Shown: positions 7,563 to 14,857 of the stretch, piece after piece
Layout: every line of letters starts with the position of its first letter
How positions within the stretch are numbered: the first letter of the stretch is position 1
Assembly (NCBI GenBank): GCA_023389895.1
Contig: JAEWDX010000245.1
Location: forward strand, 1-19,884
DNA: 19,884 nt
Reading direction: 5' to 3'
DNA from: Bacillota bacterium
Lineage (GTDB): Bacteria > Bacillota > Bacilli > Bacillales > Cytobacillaceae
Notes under the pieces: generated by a model
What the model saw: only the letters and a program-made list of their open reading frames with translations
What the model was told of the DNA's origin: nothing
Databases searched by the model: none
Program-made: the position numbers and the translations under genes

Positions 7563-7612
7563 AAAAAACTTAATCGAAACGGTTTTTATGATCGAAAACC
7601 ATTTTGATTAAG
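7563..7612 (-). terminator. Terminator downstream of cwlJ
   Basis: On the minus strand, an approximately 18-bp stem (CTTAATC with GATTAAG outside, GGTTTT with AAAACC inside, one mismatch) follows the cwlJ stop by 11 bases. It leads into TTTTTTATTTTT. Confidence 0.82.
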
Positions 7613-7623
7613 CAAAGAAATGA

Positions 7624-8052
7624 TCAAAACGTATTATAAATATTTTCACAAGTTTCAGCTGTCGGTTCATAAAAGCAATGCAGCTTAAAACGGGCTACAA
7701 GAGGCTGATCATACCAAGTAGGCGGGCAATCACCTGGTGGTCTAAAATACCACAAACTAAATTTAGCTGGCCAATGTCTTTCACCTCTTACCGCTCGACG
7801 CGCTAACTGTCTTTCGCTCTCTCTTGCCCTTTGGTAAAAATACCCCTTCGTCGTTGCCTCAAATGCATGTGGTTGAAAAATCATTTGTGGAACAGTTCTA
7901 ATTCCTTTAAAGTCGGAACAATTTCCGCGAATCCGATTAATGCCGACATTTCCAACGAGTAACATCCCTTGCTTACCTTCTCCTTCAGCTTCGGCTCTAA
8001 GTAATCTTGCTAATAAATCAATATCAGAACTTCGAGTTGCTACAACTGTCAT
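7624..8052 (-). CDS. cwlJ: Spore cortex-lytic cell wall hydrolase CwlJ
   Basis: CwlJ is a spore-coat-localised lytic enzyme that degrades cortex peptidoglycan during germination, especially when triggered by Ca-dipicolinate. The 142 residues are very close to B. subtilis CwlJ throughout (Hydrolase_2 family), including LLRAEAEGEGKQGMLLVGN with the presumed catalytic Glu21, the block QPHAFEA, the block WPAKFSLWYFRP and the end TAETCENIYNTF. No signal peptide is present, as expected for a mother-cell protein assembled onto the spore. The ribosome binding site GGTGGTGATC lies two bases from the ATG on the minus strand. Expression is known to be sigma-E dependent in relatives, but I could not place a convincing sigma-E box. 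The partner gene gerQ, often adjacent in other bacilli, is not in this window. Confidence 0.96.
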   Translation of the reverse strand: MTVVATRSSDIDLLARLLRAEAEGEGKQGMLLVGNVGINRIRGNCSDFKGIRTVPQMIFQPHAFEATTKGYFYQRARESERQLARRAVRGERHWPAKFSLWYFRPPGDCPPTWYDQPLVARFKLHCFYEPTAETCENIYNTF

Positions 8053-8230
8053 TTGATCACCACCATTGTTGTTATATAGTTATCTTATTAAATTTTTCAA
8101 TAAAGATGACAAAGTGAATAACTTAGAATGTGAATTTTCGTCTTGCAGCATTATCACAGTTGAATTTGTTCATCATTAAGGACTAGTTCTGCATAATCCG
8201 ACAATAATTTTTACACAAAATCTTAGCTAT

Positions 8231-8300
8231 GTTACTCTAGTAATCTAGAGCTTATTATACTAGTAACGATAAAAATCTAGGAATAAGTATTTAGCTAAAT
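8231..8300. promoter_or_regulatory. Cluster of dyads upstream of exoA
   Basis: In the 267-bp gap between cwlJ and exoA there are several inverted repeats. CTCTAG (8235-8240) pairs with CTAGAG (8245-8250). GTTACT (8231-8236) pairs with AGTAAC (8262-8267), flanking a TATACT box (8256-8261) that could be a -10. ATTTAGCTAAAT (8289-8300) is a perfect 12-bp palindrome. No good -35 box was found for the TATACT. Function is unassigned. Confidence 0.3.
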
Positions 8301-8319
8301 TTGATAGGGGATAAAGAGA

Positions 8320-9087
8320 ATGAAATTTGTTTCTTGGAATGTAAATGGGATTAGAGCCTGTGTGAAGAAAGGCTTTTTAGATTATTTTAACGAAATCGAT
8401 GCTGATATTTTTTGTATCCAAGAATCGAAGCTTCAGGAAGGACAGATTGAGCTTGAATTAGAAGGATACGAGCAATATTGGAATTACGCATTAAAAAAAG
8501 GTTATTCTGGAACAGCGGTGTTTACGAAAAAGAAACCTCTTTCTGTAAAGTATGGAGTAGGAGAGAAGGATACAGAACAAGAAGGTAGAATTATTACCCT
8601 TGAATTTGCCAATTTTTATTTAGTAAATATTTATACGCCAAATTCACAAAGAGATTTAGCACGTCTATCTTATCGACTAGAGTGGGAGGAAGAGCTGCGC
8701 AATTATCTTCTGCAGCTAGACAAAGAAAAGCCTGTTATTTATTGTGGGGACCTTAATGTTGCTCATTCTGAAATCGATCTACGAAATCCAAAATCGAATG
8801 ATGGCAACTCAGGTTTTACAATCGAAGAGCGAGGGAAAATGACAACTTTACTTGACTCAGGATTTGTTGATTCTTTTCGATATATCTACCCTAATGCAGA
8901 GGAGGCCTACACCTGGTGGTCCTATATGGCAAGAGTTAGAGAGCGGAATATCGGGTGGCGGATTGATTATTTTATCGTGTCTGAGCGGATTAAAAGCTTA
9001 ATAAAGGCAGCACAAATCTATTCAGAAGTAATGGGCAGTGATCATTGCCCTATTTATTTAGAAATGGAATTTCCTGAAGAAGCGTAA
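8320..9087 (+). CDS. exoA: Exodeoxyribonuclease III / AP endonuclease ExoA
   Basis: ExoA is a Mg-dependent apurinic/apyrimidinic endonuclease and 3'-5' exonuclease of base-excision repair, important in Bacillus spores and after oxidative damage. At 255 residues it has standard length. The EEP-fold motifs are intact: SWNVNGIRA (Asn7, Asn9), QESK (metal-binding Glu35), YTPNSQ, GDLNVAH (Asp144, Asn146), WRIDYFIVS, and GSDHCPI with catalytic Asp241-His242. The ATG at 8320 has GGGGATAAAGAG upstream. It is transcribed alone, divergent from cwlJ, and ends at a strong hairpin. Confidence 0.95.
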   Translation: MKFVSWNVNGIRACVKKGFLDYFNEIDADIFCIQESKLQEGQIELELEGYEQYWNYALKKGYSGTAVFTKKKPLSVKYGVGEKDTEQEGRIITLEFANFYLVNIYTPNSQRDLARLSYRLEWEEELRNYLLQLDKEKPVIYCGDLNVAHSEIDLRNPKSNDGNSGFTIEERGKMTTLLDSGFVDSFRYIYPNAEEAYTWWSYMARVRERNIGWRIDYFIVSERIKSLIKAAQIYSEVMGSDHCPIYLEMEFPEEA

Positions 9088-9112
9088 CTGAAAAAGATAA
9101 TTGAAAAAACAT

Positions 9113-9158
9113 AAAAGCAAGTGAGAAAAAGCGACTCGTTTTTCTTCACTTGCTTTTT
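9113..9158. terminator. Terminator after exoA, convergent with the fusion gene
   Basis: AAAAGCAAGTGA (9113-9124) pairs with TCACTTGCTTTT (9146-9157). The stem continues inward through an A-run/T-run with one mismatch, and a T-run closes the 3' side. The A-run on the other strand lets it serve the minus-strand gene as well. Confidence 0.83.
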
Positions 9159-9216
9159 ATGAGGAACTTATCAGCCAGCCACTTCTTATGAACTAGGATG
9201 CCGAAATTTTTCCGCT

Positions 9217-10791
9217 TTAATGATTTTGTTTTTCTTGATAAGCCTTATAATTTAAGAACCATTTGTAGAATTTATTCCATGCTTTTTCGAAATCGGGTTG
9301 AATAATCGAGAGCTGTACCCAGTTTCTTTCAGCTAAGTACATGCTTGTGTAGTGCAAATCGAATCCAGAAAGTGCGGCATCATCAGCCATTTGCGGACAG
9401 CTATCAATCCCTTTAAAAGTCACGATCATTGGATATCCTTTAGAAGTTAAAAAGGATAGATTTTCATTTTTTTCAGCGTTAAGAAGAAGTTGATAGCGTT
9501 TCTTTAATAATCTATATCGCTCATCATTATCATAAGCTGTTAAAGCTTGCTCAAGGCTTTTTAGTAACTGTGATGAATATGTAAAAGGAATATGACCATT
9601 TGCATATAAACCTAAATCGAGATAGGAGGGAAGATGCTCGGAACTTAAAATCTCATAATTAGAGAAGACGATTGCAATCCCACTAATTCCTCCAAGTGCT
9701 TTTCCGCTTACAGCTGTTGCTAAATAAATATTAGCTAACGAGAATTTAAATGAACCAAAGGAACTGACGCAATCAAGACAAAGTTTAATATCATATGAAA
9801 GACAGAGCCTTTGAATTGCATCCAATTCGTTCAACATTCCTGTAGAGGTTTCACCATGAGTTATTAATAGCCATTCATAATCATGTTTTTCTAATCTTAA
9901 GCCGATTTCCTGAATGTTTATGCTATCTCCCCAATTTAATTGTATCCAGTCATAAGAAAGGTCCCATCTCTTTGCTTGAGCTTGTAGCCGTTCCCCGAAA
10001 GCTCCATTCGTAATAATTAATCCCTTTCCTGAAAGTAAGCTTAGTTGGGCGATCATCGCTTCATTTGCAAGCGTCCCACTACCGGATAATAAATGGACAA
10101 ATTTTGCCTTGCTCATATTAAGCAGTTGTTTTTTAACATTTTTCATCGAAACGCTAAAGTCATATGAACGATGTGATATTGGTTCATCTACTAATCTCTT
10201 TTGAATTTCAGCTGTTGGTTTAACAGGGCCAGGGAAAAAAGAAAAGTTTTTTTGTTTCAGTCTTGCAGCAAGGGAATTTTCATATTGCTCCCTTGTCAAG
10301 ACCATCGGAATAAACTGTGCATCATTTGCTCCGATAGCATGGGAAAAAGGAGTAAATCCCATTTGCTGATATAATTTTTCTTCACGGATAGTACCGGAAA
10401 TGACGGCTGCACTATATCCTTTTTTATAGGCATAATCAGAAAGGGCACCGGTTAGCATAAAAAAGACTCTTCCATTTCGGTGGGCTTTTTTAACAGCTAG
10501 GAGACGAATTTCACATAGTTTTCCACTTAAAGCTTCTTGTGTGAGAAAGCCCTCTACTGGTCCGATTTTCTTATCTAAAGAAAACGGACGCTTATCCCGA
10601 ATGGCAATCATTCCAATTAGTTCCTCATCTTTGAGCACGATTATGTAAAGATTTTCTTCATGAAAGGGATCAACTCTAAGACCGTCTTGATTTCTTTCAT
10701 GCTGTGGTATTTCTTCGACGAAGGTTTCATAATTTAATTTTGCAATTTCATTAAACTCTTTCTCGGTACGTGCGATTTTACACCAATACAT
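9217..10791 (-). CDS. Fusion of GNAT acyltransferase (FeeM-like) with class V PLP aminotransferase
   Basis: A 524-residue two-domain enzyme. Residues 1 to about 170 are a GNAT-fold acyltransferase, with the acyl-CoA/ACP region EIRLLAVKKAHRNGR (94-108) and the late GTIREEKLYQQMGF block. It resembles N-acyl amino acid synthase/FeeM-type enzymes more than small acetyltransferases. Residues about 183-520 are a fold-type I class V aminotransferase of the PhnW/alanine-glyoxylate group: FFPGPVKPT, SGSGTLANEA (236-245), THGETSTGML, Asp340 in CLDCVSSFGS, and SGKALGG with Schiff-base Lys364. The start at 10791 has GAGAGGT eight bases upstream. The frame stays open upstream for more than 100 codons, so a longer protein cannot be excluded. 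The substrate is unknown; making an amine or amino acid and acylating it in one protein is inference. Confidence 0.82.
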   Translation of the reverse strand: MYWCKIARTEKEFNEIAKLNYETFVEEIPQHERNQDGLRVDPFHEENLYIIVLKDEELIGMIAIRDKRPFSLDKKIGPVEGFLTQEALSGKLCEIRLLAVKKAHRNGRVFFMLTGALSDYAYKKGYSAAVISGTIREEKLYQQMGFTPFSHAIGANDAQFIPMVLTREQYENSLAARLKQKNFSFFPGPVKPTAEIQKRLVDEPISHRSYDFSVSMKNVKKQLLNMSKAKFVHLLSGSGTLANEAMIAQLSLLSGKGLIITNGAFGERLQAQAKRWDLSYDWIQLNWGDSINIQEIGLRLEKHDYEWLLITHGETSTGMLNELDAIQRLCLSYDIKLCLDCVSSFGSFKFSLANIYLATAVSGKALGGISGIAIVFSNYEILSSEHLPSYLDLGLYANGHIPFTYSSQLLKSLEQALTAYDNDERYRLLKKRYQLLLNAEKNENLSFLTSKGYPMIVTFKGIDSCPQMADDAALSGFDLHYTSMYLAERNWVQLSIIQPDFEKAWNKFYKWFLNYKAYQEKQNH

Positions 10792-11114
10792 TTTGAATAA
10801 CCTCTCTTTAATAAGAAACTTTAAGGCGATTATCATTATTTTCGCATAATCCGAGATTGAAAGAAATAGATTTCTCCTAAATATGGAAAAATGTTCAATA
10901 AAAAGAGGTACTAGCTGCTTCGATGGCAGCATCCTTTGAGCGATATTAAAAGCCAATTGTTCATCATTAACATAAAAGATAAACTTATTCGATAATATAT
11001 CTTCCGTTTTATCATTAATCGATTTCATGTTTACATTGTTAACAAAGGCAACGATAAAGGTTAATAAAATAATTATTCCAAATTTAATTGCAATTTCCTT
11101 TTTAGACTTTTCAT
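10792..11114 (-). pseudogene. Decayed 5' part of a membrane protein gene, or N-terminal extension of the fusion protein
   Basis: Upstream of the fusion start the same frame runs without a stop from about 11127 to 10792, unusual for DNA this AT-rich. It encodes KKEIAIKFGIIILLTFIVAF, a typical N-terminal membrane anchor, followed by polar sequence. No ATG, GTG or TTG precedes this anchor in frame. An ATG at 11114 in another frame (MKSLKRK...) would join it if one A were added to the five-A run (complement of 11099-11103), giving MKSLKKEIAIKFG. The only in-frame ATG at 11028 lies after the anchor and has no ribosome binding site. I read this as the remnant of a sensor-like or anchored protein fused by decay to the next gene, but I do not recognise the family. 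Confidence 0.45.
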
Positions 11115-11334
11115 ACAGTCTCTCTTTTTATTATGCTCGCTATTATTTTTTGAATAGGAGATAAATAATTTAACTTTATAATTATAGTTCGATGGGATCA
11201 CGAAGTCTGTGACGAAAGTCTTGAAGTTTTACAAGGTGTAAATAATCTCATTAATTCTTATCATTTTAATTAAGAGAAAAAGACGGAAGGTTATGATAAT
11301 ATGGAAAATAATAAATTTAGATAAGGGTGGTTTT
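11115..11334. other. Gene-free spacer between the relic and the Nudix locus
   Basis: About 220 bp with no intact gene and no clear promoter. On the plus strand, codons 11169-11274 read open to a TAA and end in SLEVLQGVNNLINSYHFN, which faintly resembles the C-terminal helix of Spo0E-like phosphatases. There is no start codon, and the key SQELD motif is not preserved. A GATAAT box at 11295-11300 could serve the downstream genes, but it lacks a convincing -35. Confidence 0.3.
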
Positions 11335-11397
11335 ATGAGTGAAGTAGAAAAGAACTGTTTTTTAAAGAGGATAGGAATAGGGTGTATACATGAATAA
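11335..11397 (+). CDS. Small 20-residue reading frame overlapping the Nudix start
   Basis: An ATG at 11335 preceded by AAGGGTGG (11323-11330) opens a frame encoding MSEVEKNCFLKRIGIGCIHE. Its TAA stop (11395-11397) overlaps the first codons of the Nudix gene (ATG at 11390) by eight bases, so the two could be translationally coupled. I do not recognise the peptide. It could be chance or a degraded upstream gene. Confidence 0.3.
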   Translation: MSEVEKNCFLKRIGIGCIHE

Positions 11398-11776
11398 TGA
11401 TACGAAAATAACTGTTGGGGTTAAAGCTGTTATTTTACACAATGGGAAGATATTAATGGTAAAACGAGCAAATAATGCTCGTATTGATGGGGGAAGTTGG
11501 GAACTTGTTGGTGGAAAGCTAGAGTTTGGAGAGGAGATTGAATCTGCCTTAAGAAGAGAAATAAAAGAGGAAGTAGGATTAGCTGTTACAATTGAGCCGA
11601 TTTTATATGCAACCACTTTTAAAACGGATCCACTTAGGTAAGTTATAATTCTTACATACTTATGCAAAAGCGAGAAAACTTTTGTTATTTTATCAGAGGA
11701 GCATGAAGAGTTTCTATGGGCTTCAAAGGAACAGGTGAAGCAATTACTTTCGCCCAAAATCATGTTTTTTCATTAA
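11390..11776 (+). pseudogene. Nudix hydrolase interrupted by an in-frame TAA
   Basis: The first 83 codons encode a Nudix hydrolase N-terminal half with a complete Nudix box: G-x5-E-x7-REIKEEVGL follows WELVGG, with all metal-binding Glu residues kept. Codon 84 (11639-11641) is TAA. The same frame then continues for 44 more codons (VIILTYLCKSEKTFVILSEE, then HEEFLWASKEQVKQLL) to a second TAA at 11774-11776, which is exactly the missing C-terminal half. The reconstructed 127-residue product has normal family length. A single C-to-T change of CAA (Gln) to TAA would explain it. Options are a pseudogene, a sequencing error, or rare readthrough. The 83-residue product lacks the last strands and helix and is unlikely to fold normally. 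Confidence 0.82.
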
Positions 11777-11842
11777 GCGACTGTTTTTAATTGCATGATA
11801 GGAAAAGCGCCGGACTTTATAAAGGACAATGGAGTGTAATAA

Positions 11843-12811
11843 ATGAAGAACAATTCAATTAAACGAATGGATACGTTTTTGAAAATAGCACTTTCAATCT
11901 TGTTTTTTCCGCTTTCAATTGCCCAGAAGCTAATTTCGAAATGGGAAATATCTCGTTTCCCCCCGTCTGGCAAAATCGTTGACATTGGGCATTATCAGCT
12001 TCATGCAATTAGAACGGGGAAAGGAGGGCCAACGGTCATCCTTGAAGCGGGGATGGGAGGCTATTCGCTCGATTGGGCACTTGTTCAACCAGAAATATCA
12101 AAAAGGGCAACTGTTGTTTCTTATGATCGTGTAGGATATGGCTGGAGTAAAGGGAACGCCAATCTTGCGACAAGTGAAAATTATGTAACGGATCTTAAAA
12201 TGCTATTAGATAAATTAAATTTAATGCCTCCCTACATATTAGTTGGTCATTCATATGGTGGCTTAAATATGAGATTATTTGCTGCAAAATATCCAGAGGA
12301 AGTGAGTGCATTAATTCTCATTGATTCAGTTCATGAACAATATTATTTACAAGAGTTTATGAGCGACGAACGGAAAATAAAATTTCGTGCAGCCGTAAAA
12401 TTGAATAAGCTGGGGTATTTGTTTTCATCACTAGGACTATTAAGGATGGTTAAAGTACAAGTCGGTACAAAAAGTTTGCCTCCTAATTTTCTTAAGATGT
12501 CAAAAACTTTAGGCTATCAATCTAGTGCATACAAAACAGTTTATGCAGAATTATTATCATCTGAACAAAGTGCAAAGCAGGTTGTTGCATCAAATACTAT
12601 TCCAGATTATATCCCCATTACGATTATAAGTGCTGGGAGACAAACAGAAGAATGGAAGCAGCAGCAATCGATGTTATTAATGCTAAATAAAAATACAAAA
12701 CAATTGATCGTAAAAGACAGTTGGCATTCGATTCAACTATATAATCCAGAAATAGTAATCTCTGCAATCAATCAAGCAATAACGAAAATGGAAGAAACAA
12801 TCTCAATCTAA
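11843..12811 (+). CDS. Alpha/beta hydrolase (probable membrane-anchored esterase/lipase-like)
   Basis: A 322-residue alpha/beta-hydrolase fold enzyme. Residues 12-30 are a hydrophobic segment after a basic N-terminus, so it is probably membrane-anchored or facing outward. Motifs in order are EAGMGGYSLDW (68-78, oxyanion-hole region), SYDRVGYGWSKG (93-104), GHSYGG (135-140, nucleophile Ser137), LILIDSVHE (Asp161), IISAGRQ, and DSWHSIQL with catalytic His295. The catalytic triad appears complete. The ATG at 11843 has TGGAGTG about eight bases upstream. It follows the broken Nudix gene by 66 bp and may once have shared its transcript. The substrate is unknown; it could be an ester, a lipid or a proline iminopeptidase-like substrate. 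Confidence 0.85.
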   Translation: MKNNSIKRMDTFLKIALSILFFPLSIAQKLISKWEISRFPPSGKIVDIGHYQLHAIRTGKGGPTVILEAGMGGYSLDWALVQPEISKRATVVSYDRVGYGWSKGNANLATSENYVTDLKMLLDKLNLMPPYILVGHSYGGLNMRLFAAKYPEEVSALILIDSVHEQYYLQEFMSDERKIKFRAAVKLNKLGYLFSSLGLLRMVKVQVGTKSLPPNFLKMSKTLGYQSSAYKTVYAELLSSEQSAKQVVASNTIPDYIPITIISAGRQTEEWKQQQSMLLMLNKNTKQLIVKDSWHSIQLYNPEIVISAINQAITKMEETISI

Positions 12812-12814
12812 ATT

Positions 12815-12843
12815 TTTACATTTTTCCAAAAGTATAATATAAT
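12815..12843 (+). promoter_or_regulatory. Sigma-A promoter of pepF
   Basis: TTTACA (12815-12820) and a perfect TATAAT (12838-12843) are separated by 17 bp, just after the hydrolase stop codon. The expected +1 is near 12850, inside the dyad at 12845-12861. Confidence 0.8.
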
Positions 12844-12844
12844 A

Positions 12845-12861
12845 ATTTCGAATATCGAAAT
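12845..12861. promoter_or_regulatory. 17-bp dyad at the pepF transcription start (candidate operator)
   Basis: ATTTCGA (12845-12851) and TCGAAAT (12855-12861) form a perfect inverted repeat around ATA. It begins two bases after the -10 box, a position where a bound repressor would block transcription. It shares the string TATCGAAA with the complement of the dyad at 2300-2316. Confidence 0.45.
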
Positions 12862-12886
12862 AAAGTGAGACAAAGGAGTGTTTGTA

Positions 12887-14701
12887 TTGGTGAAAACTTT
12901 ACCCCCTCGTTCAGAAGTTTCTCTTGAAGAAACATGGAATTTAGCTGATTTATTTGCGACAGAATCAGATTATCTTACAGCCATTGAACAAGTTCAATCA
13001 GATGTGGATCAGTTTGTAGAATGCTTTGAAGGCAAGATTAATAATGCCACTACTGTAAACGAAGCATTAGCTGATTATGCAGCAATTTATGAAAAAATCA
13101 TTCCAATTGGCACGTTTGTCAGCTTATCTTCAAGTGAAGATCAGACGAATCATGACGCACAAATGCGTGCAAGTAAATTTGGTTCGATTTCTGCGAAAAT
13201 AAGCAGTAAGCTATCATTTGTGAATAGTGAGTTATCAAAGCTTCCAATTGAATCTTTGCAGGAAGCGATGGAATCTTCGAGTGATTACCAAAAATACATA
13301 GAAGAAATCATTCGAAAAAAACCGTATCAGCTTCATCCAGAAGTAGAAAAAGCCCTAGCAGCATTTTCTTCTGTTTTCGATGCTTCATACGATTTATACA
13401 ATATTACCAAATTAGTAGATATGAAGTTTGCAGATTTTGAAGTAAATGGTGAAAAATATCCTTTAAGCTATGTTTCATTTGAAGGTGGCTGGGAATCAGA
13501 GTCAAATACAGAAAAACGAAGAGCTGCTTATGATGCTTTCTATGCGAAACTAAAAGATTATCAGCATACAACGGCGAAAACATATGATAATCATTTGCAA
13601 ATTGAAAAGACAACAGCTGATTTACGTGGGTATGAAACGATTTTTGATTATTTATTATTTGATCAAGAGGTAGATCGTTCCATGTATGACAGGCAAATCG
13701 ATTTGATTATGAAAGAGCTTGCGCCACATATGCGTAAATATGCAAAGCTACTTCAGAAGGTACATGGCATTGAAAAGATGACTTTCGCTGATCTGAAAAT
13801 TCCGCTTGATCCCGCATATGAACCGAAAATTACGGTAGAGGAATCAAAAAAACATATAATGGATGCTTTATCGATTATGGGTGATGATTATGTTGAGATG
13901 ATCGAACGTTCTTACAAGGAGCGTTGGATTGATTTTGCCCAAAATATTGGAAAATCAACAGGTGCATTCTGCTCCAGTCCTTACGGGGTTCATCCGTATA
14001 TTTTAATCTCTTGGACTGGCAGTATGGAGGATGTTTTTGTCCTTGCTCACGAATTAGGGCATGCAGGTCATTTCTATAATGCACATAAGGAGCAAAATAT
14101 CTTTAATTCACGTCCATCCCTTTATTTCATAGAGGCACCTTCGACAATGAATGAAATGCTAATGGCGAATCATTTACTTGCAAACTCTGATAATCCCAAA
14201 TTCAAAAGATGGGTCATTGCTTCCATTGTTGCCAGAACATACTACCACAACTTTGTAACACATTTATTGGAAGCCGCCTATCAGCGGAAGGTATATGAGG
14301 CAATAGATGATGGCGGTAGTGTGAATGCAAGTGTATTAAATAGTTTGAAGCGTGAAGTGCTAGAGGCTTTTTGGGGTGATGCAGTTGAAATAACTGAAGG
14401 TGCTGAGCTAACATGGATGCGCCAGCCGCATTATTACATGGGCTTATATCCATACACATACAGTGCCGGTCTAACGATCTCAACCCAAGTTGCGAAACGA
14501 GTTTTGGAGGAAGGGAAACCTGCTGTTGATGATTGGTTGAATGTATTAAAAGCTGGTGGAACAAAATCTCCTGCAGAATTGGCGAAAATGGCTGGGGTCG
14601 ATATTACAACTGATCAACCATTACGAGAAACAATTGCTTATATCGGTGAATTAATTGATGAACTGATTGCTTTAACAGAAGAAATCGAAACGAAGCAGTA
14701 A
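12887..14701 (+). CDS. pepF: Oligoendopeptidase F (M3 family zinc peptidase)
   Basis: PepF is a cytoplasmic zinc metallopeptidase that cleaves oligopeptides of about 7-17 residues, helping peptide turnover; relatives can degrade signalling peptides. The M3 signature is intact: HELGH (His388, Glu389, His392) with the third ligand Glu416 in IEAPSTMNEM, followed by the substrate-binding block QPHYYMGLYPYTYSAG near 520-535. The length, about 604 residues, is normal for bacterial PepF. The frame is open from a GTG at 12878, but that overlaps the ribosome binding site AAAGGAG (12872-12878). TTG at 12887, eight bases downstream, gives MVKTLPPRSEV and is preferred; GTG at 12890 is the alternative. 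It has its own promoter and ends at a strong terminator. Confidence 0.94.
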   Translation: MVKTLPPRSEVSLEETWNLADLFATESDYLTAIEQVQSDVDQFVECFEGKINNATTVNEALADYAAIYEKIIPIGTFVSLSSSEDQTNHDAQMRASKFGSISAKISSKLSFVNSELSKLPIESLQEAMESSSDYQKYIEEIIRKKPYQLHPEVEKALAAFSSVFDASYDLYNITKLVDMKFADFEVNGEKYPLSYVSFEGGWESESNTEKRRAAYDAFYAKLKDYQHTTAKTYDNHLQIEKTTADLRGYETIFDYLLFDQEVDRSMYDRQIDLIMKELAPHMRKYAKLLQKVHGIEKMTFADLKIPLDPAYEPKITVEESKKHIMDALSIMGDDYVEMIERSYKERWIDFAQNIGKSTGAFCSSPYGVHPYILISWTGSMEDVFVLAHELGHAGHFYNAHKEQNIFNSRPSLYFIEAPSTMNEMLMANHLLANSDNPKFKRWVIASIVARTYYHNFVTHLLEAAYQRKVYEAIDDGGSVNASVLNSLKREVLEAFWGDAVEITEGAELTWMRQPHYYMGLYPYTYSAGLTISTQVAKRVLEEGKPAVDDWLNVLKAGGTKSPAELAKMAGVDITTDQPLRETIAYIGELIDELIALTEEIETKQ

Positions 14702-14747
14702 TTCTCATCCGTCTCTCTATTTGCAATGTTTTGATAAAATCGATCAT

Positions 14748-14793
14748 GCCCTTATGTTTTGAGCGCAGGCTTAAAACTAAGGGCTTTTCTTTT
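14748..14793 (+). terminator. Terminator after pepF
   Basis: GCCCTTA (14748-14754) pairs with TAAGGGC (14778-14784). The stem continues inward with GTTTT/AAAAC and AGC/GCT around a GCAG loop, with one bulged T. TTTTCTTTT follows at once. Confidence 0.87.
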
Positions 14794-14824
14794 AAAGATA
14801 AGAGTATACTTCCGCTTTTCTTTA

Positions 14825-14853
14825 TTGACACAAAAAAATAGATATGGTATTAA
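14825..14853 (+). promoter_or_regulatory. Sigma-A promoter of htpG
   Basis: A consensus TTGACA (14825-14830) and TATTAA (14848-14853) are 17 bp apart, with an extended -10 TG at 14845-14846. Transcription should start near 14860, at the left arm of the CIRCE element. Confidence 0.8.
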
Positions 14854-14857
14854 ATGA

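Noticed and set aside
8053..8130. Sigma-E promoter for cwlJ
   Set aside because: A TCATCTTT-like -35 and GATAACTAT-like -10 are present, but the spacing is too long for a confident call.
11362..11763. 133-codon antisense frame over the Nudix gene
   Set aside because: The plus strand carries an unmistakable Nudix box in this interval; the antisense frame has no features.
14214..14564. 116-codon antisense frame inside pepF
   Set aside because: Mirror frame of a confidently identified gene, with His/Leu-rich low-information composition typical of such shadows.
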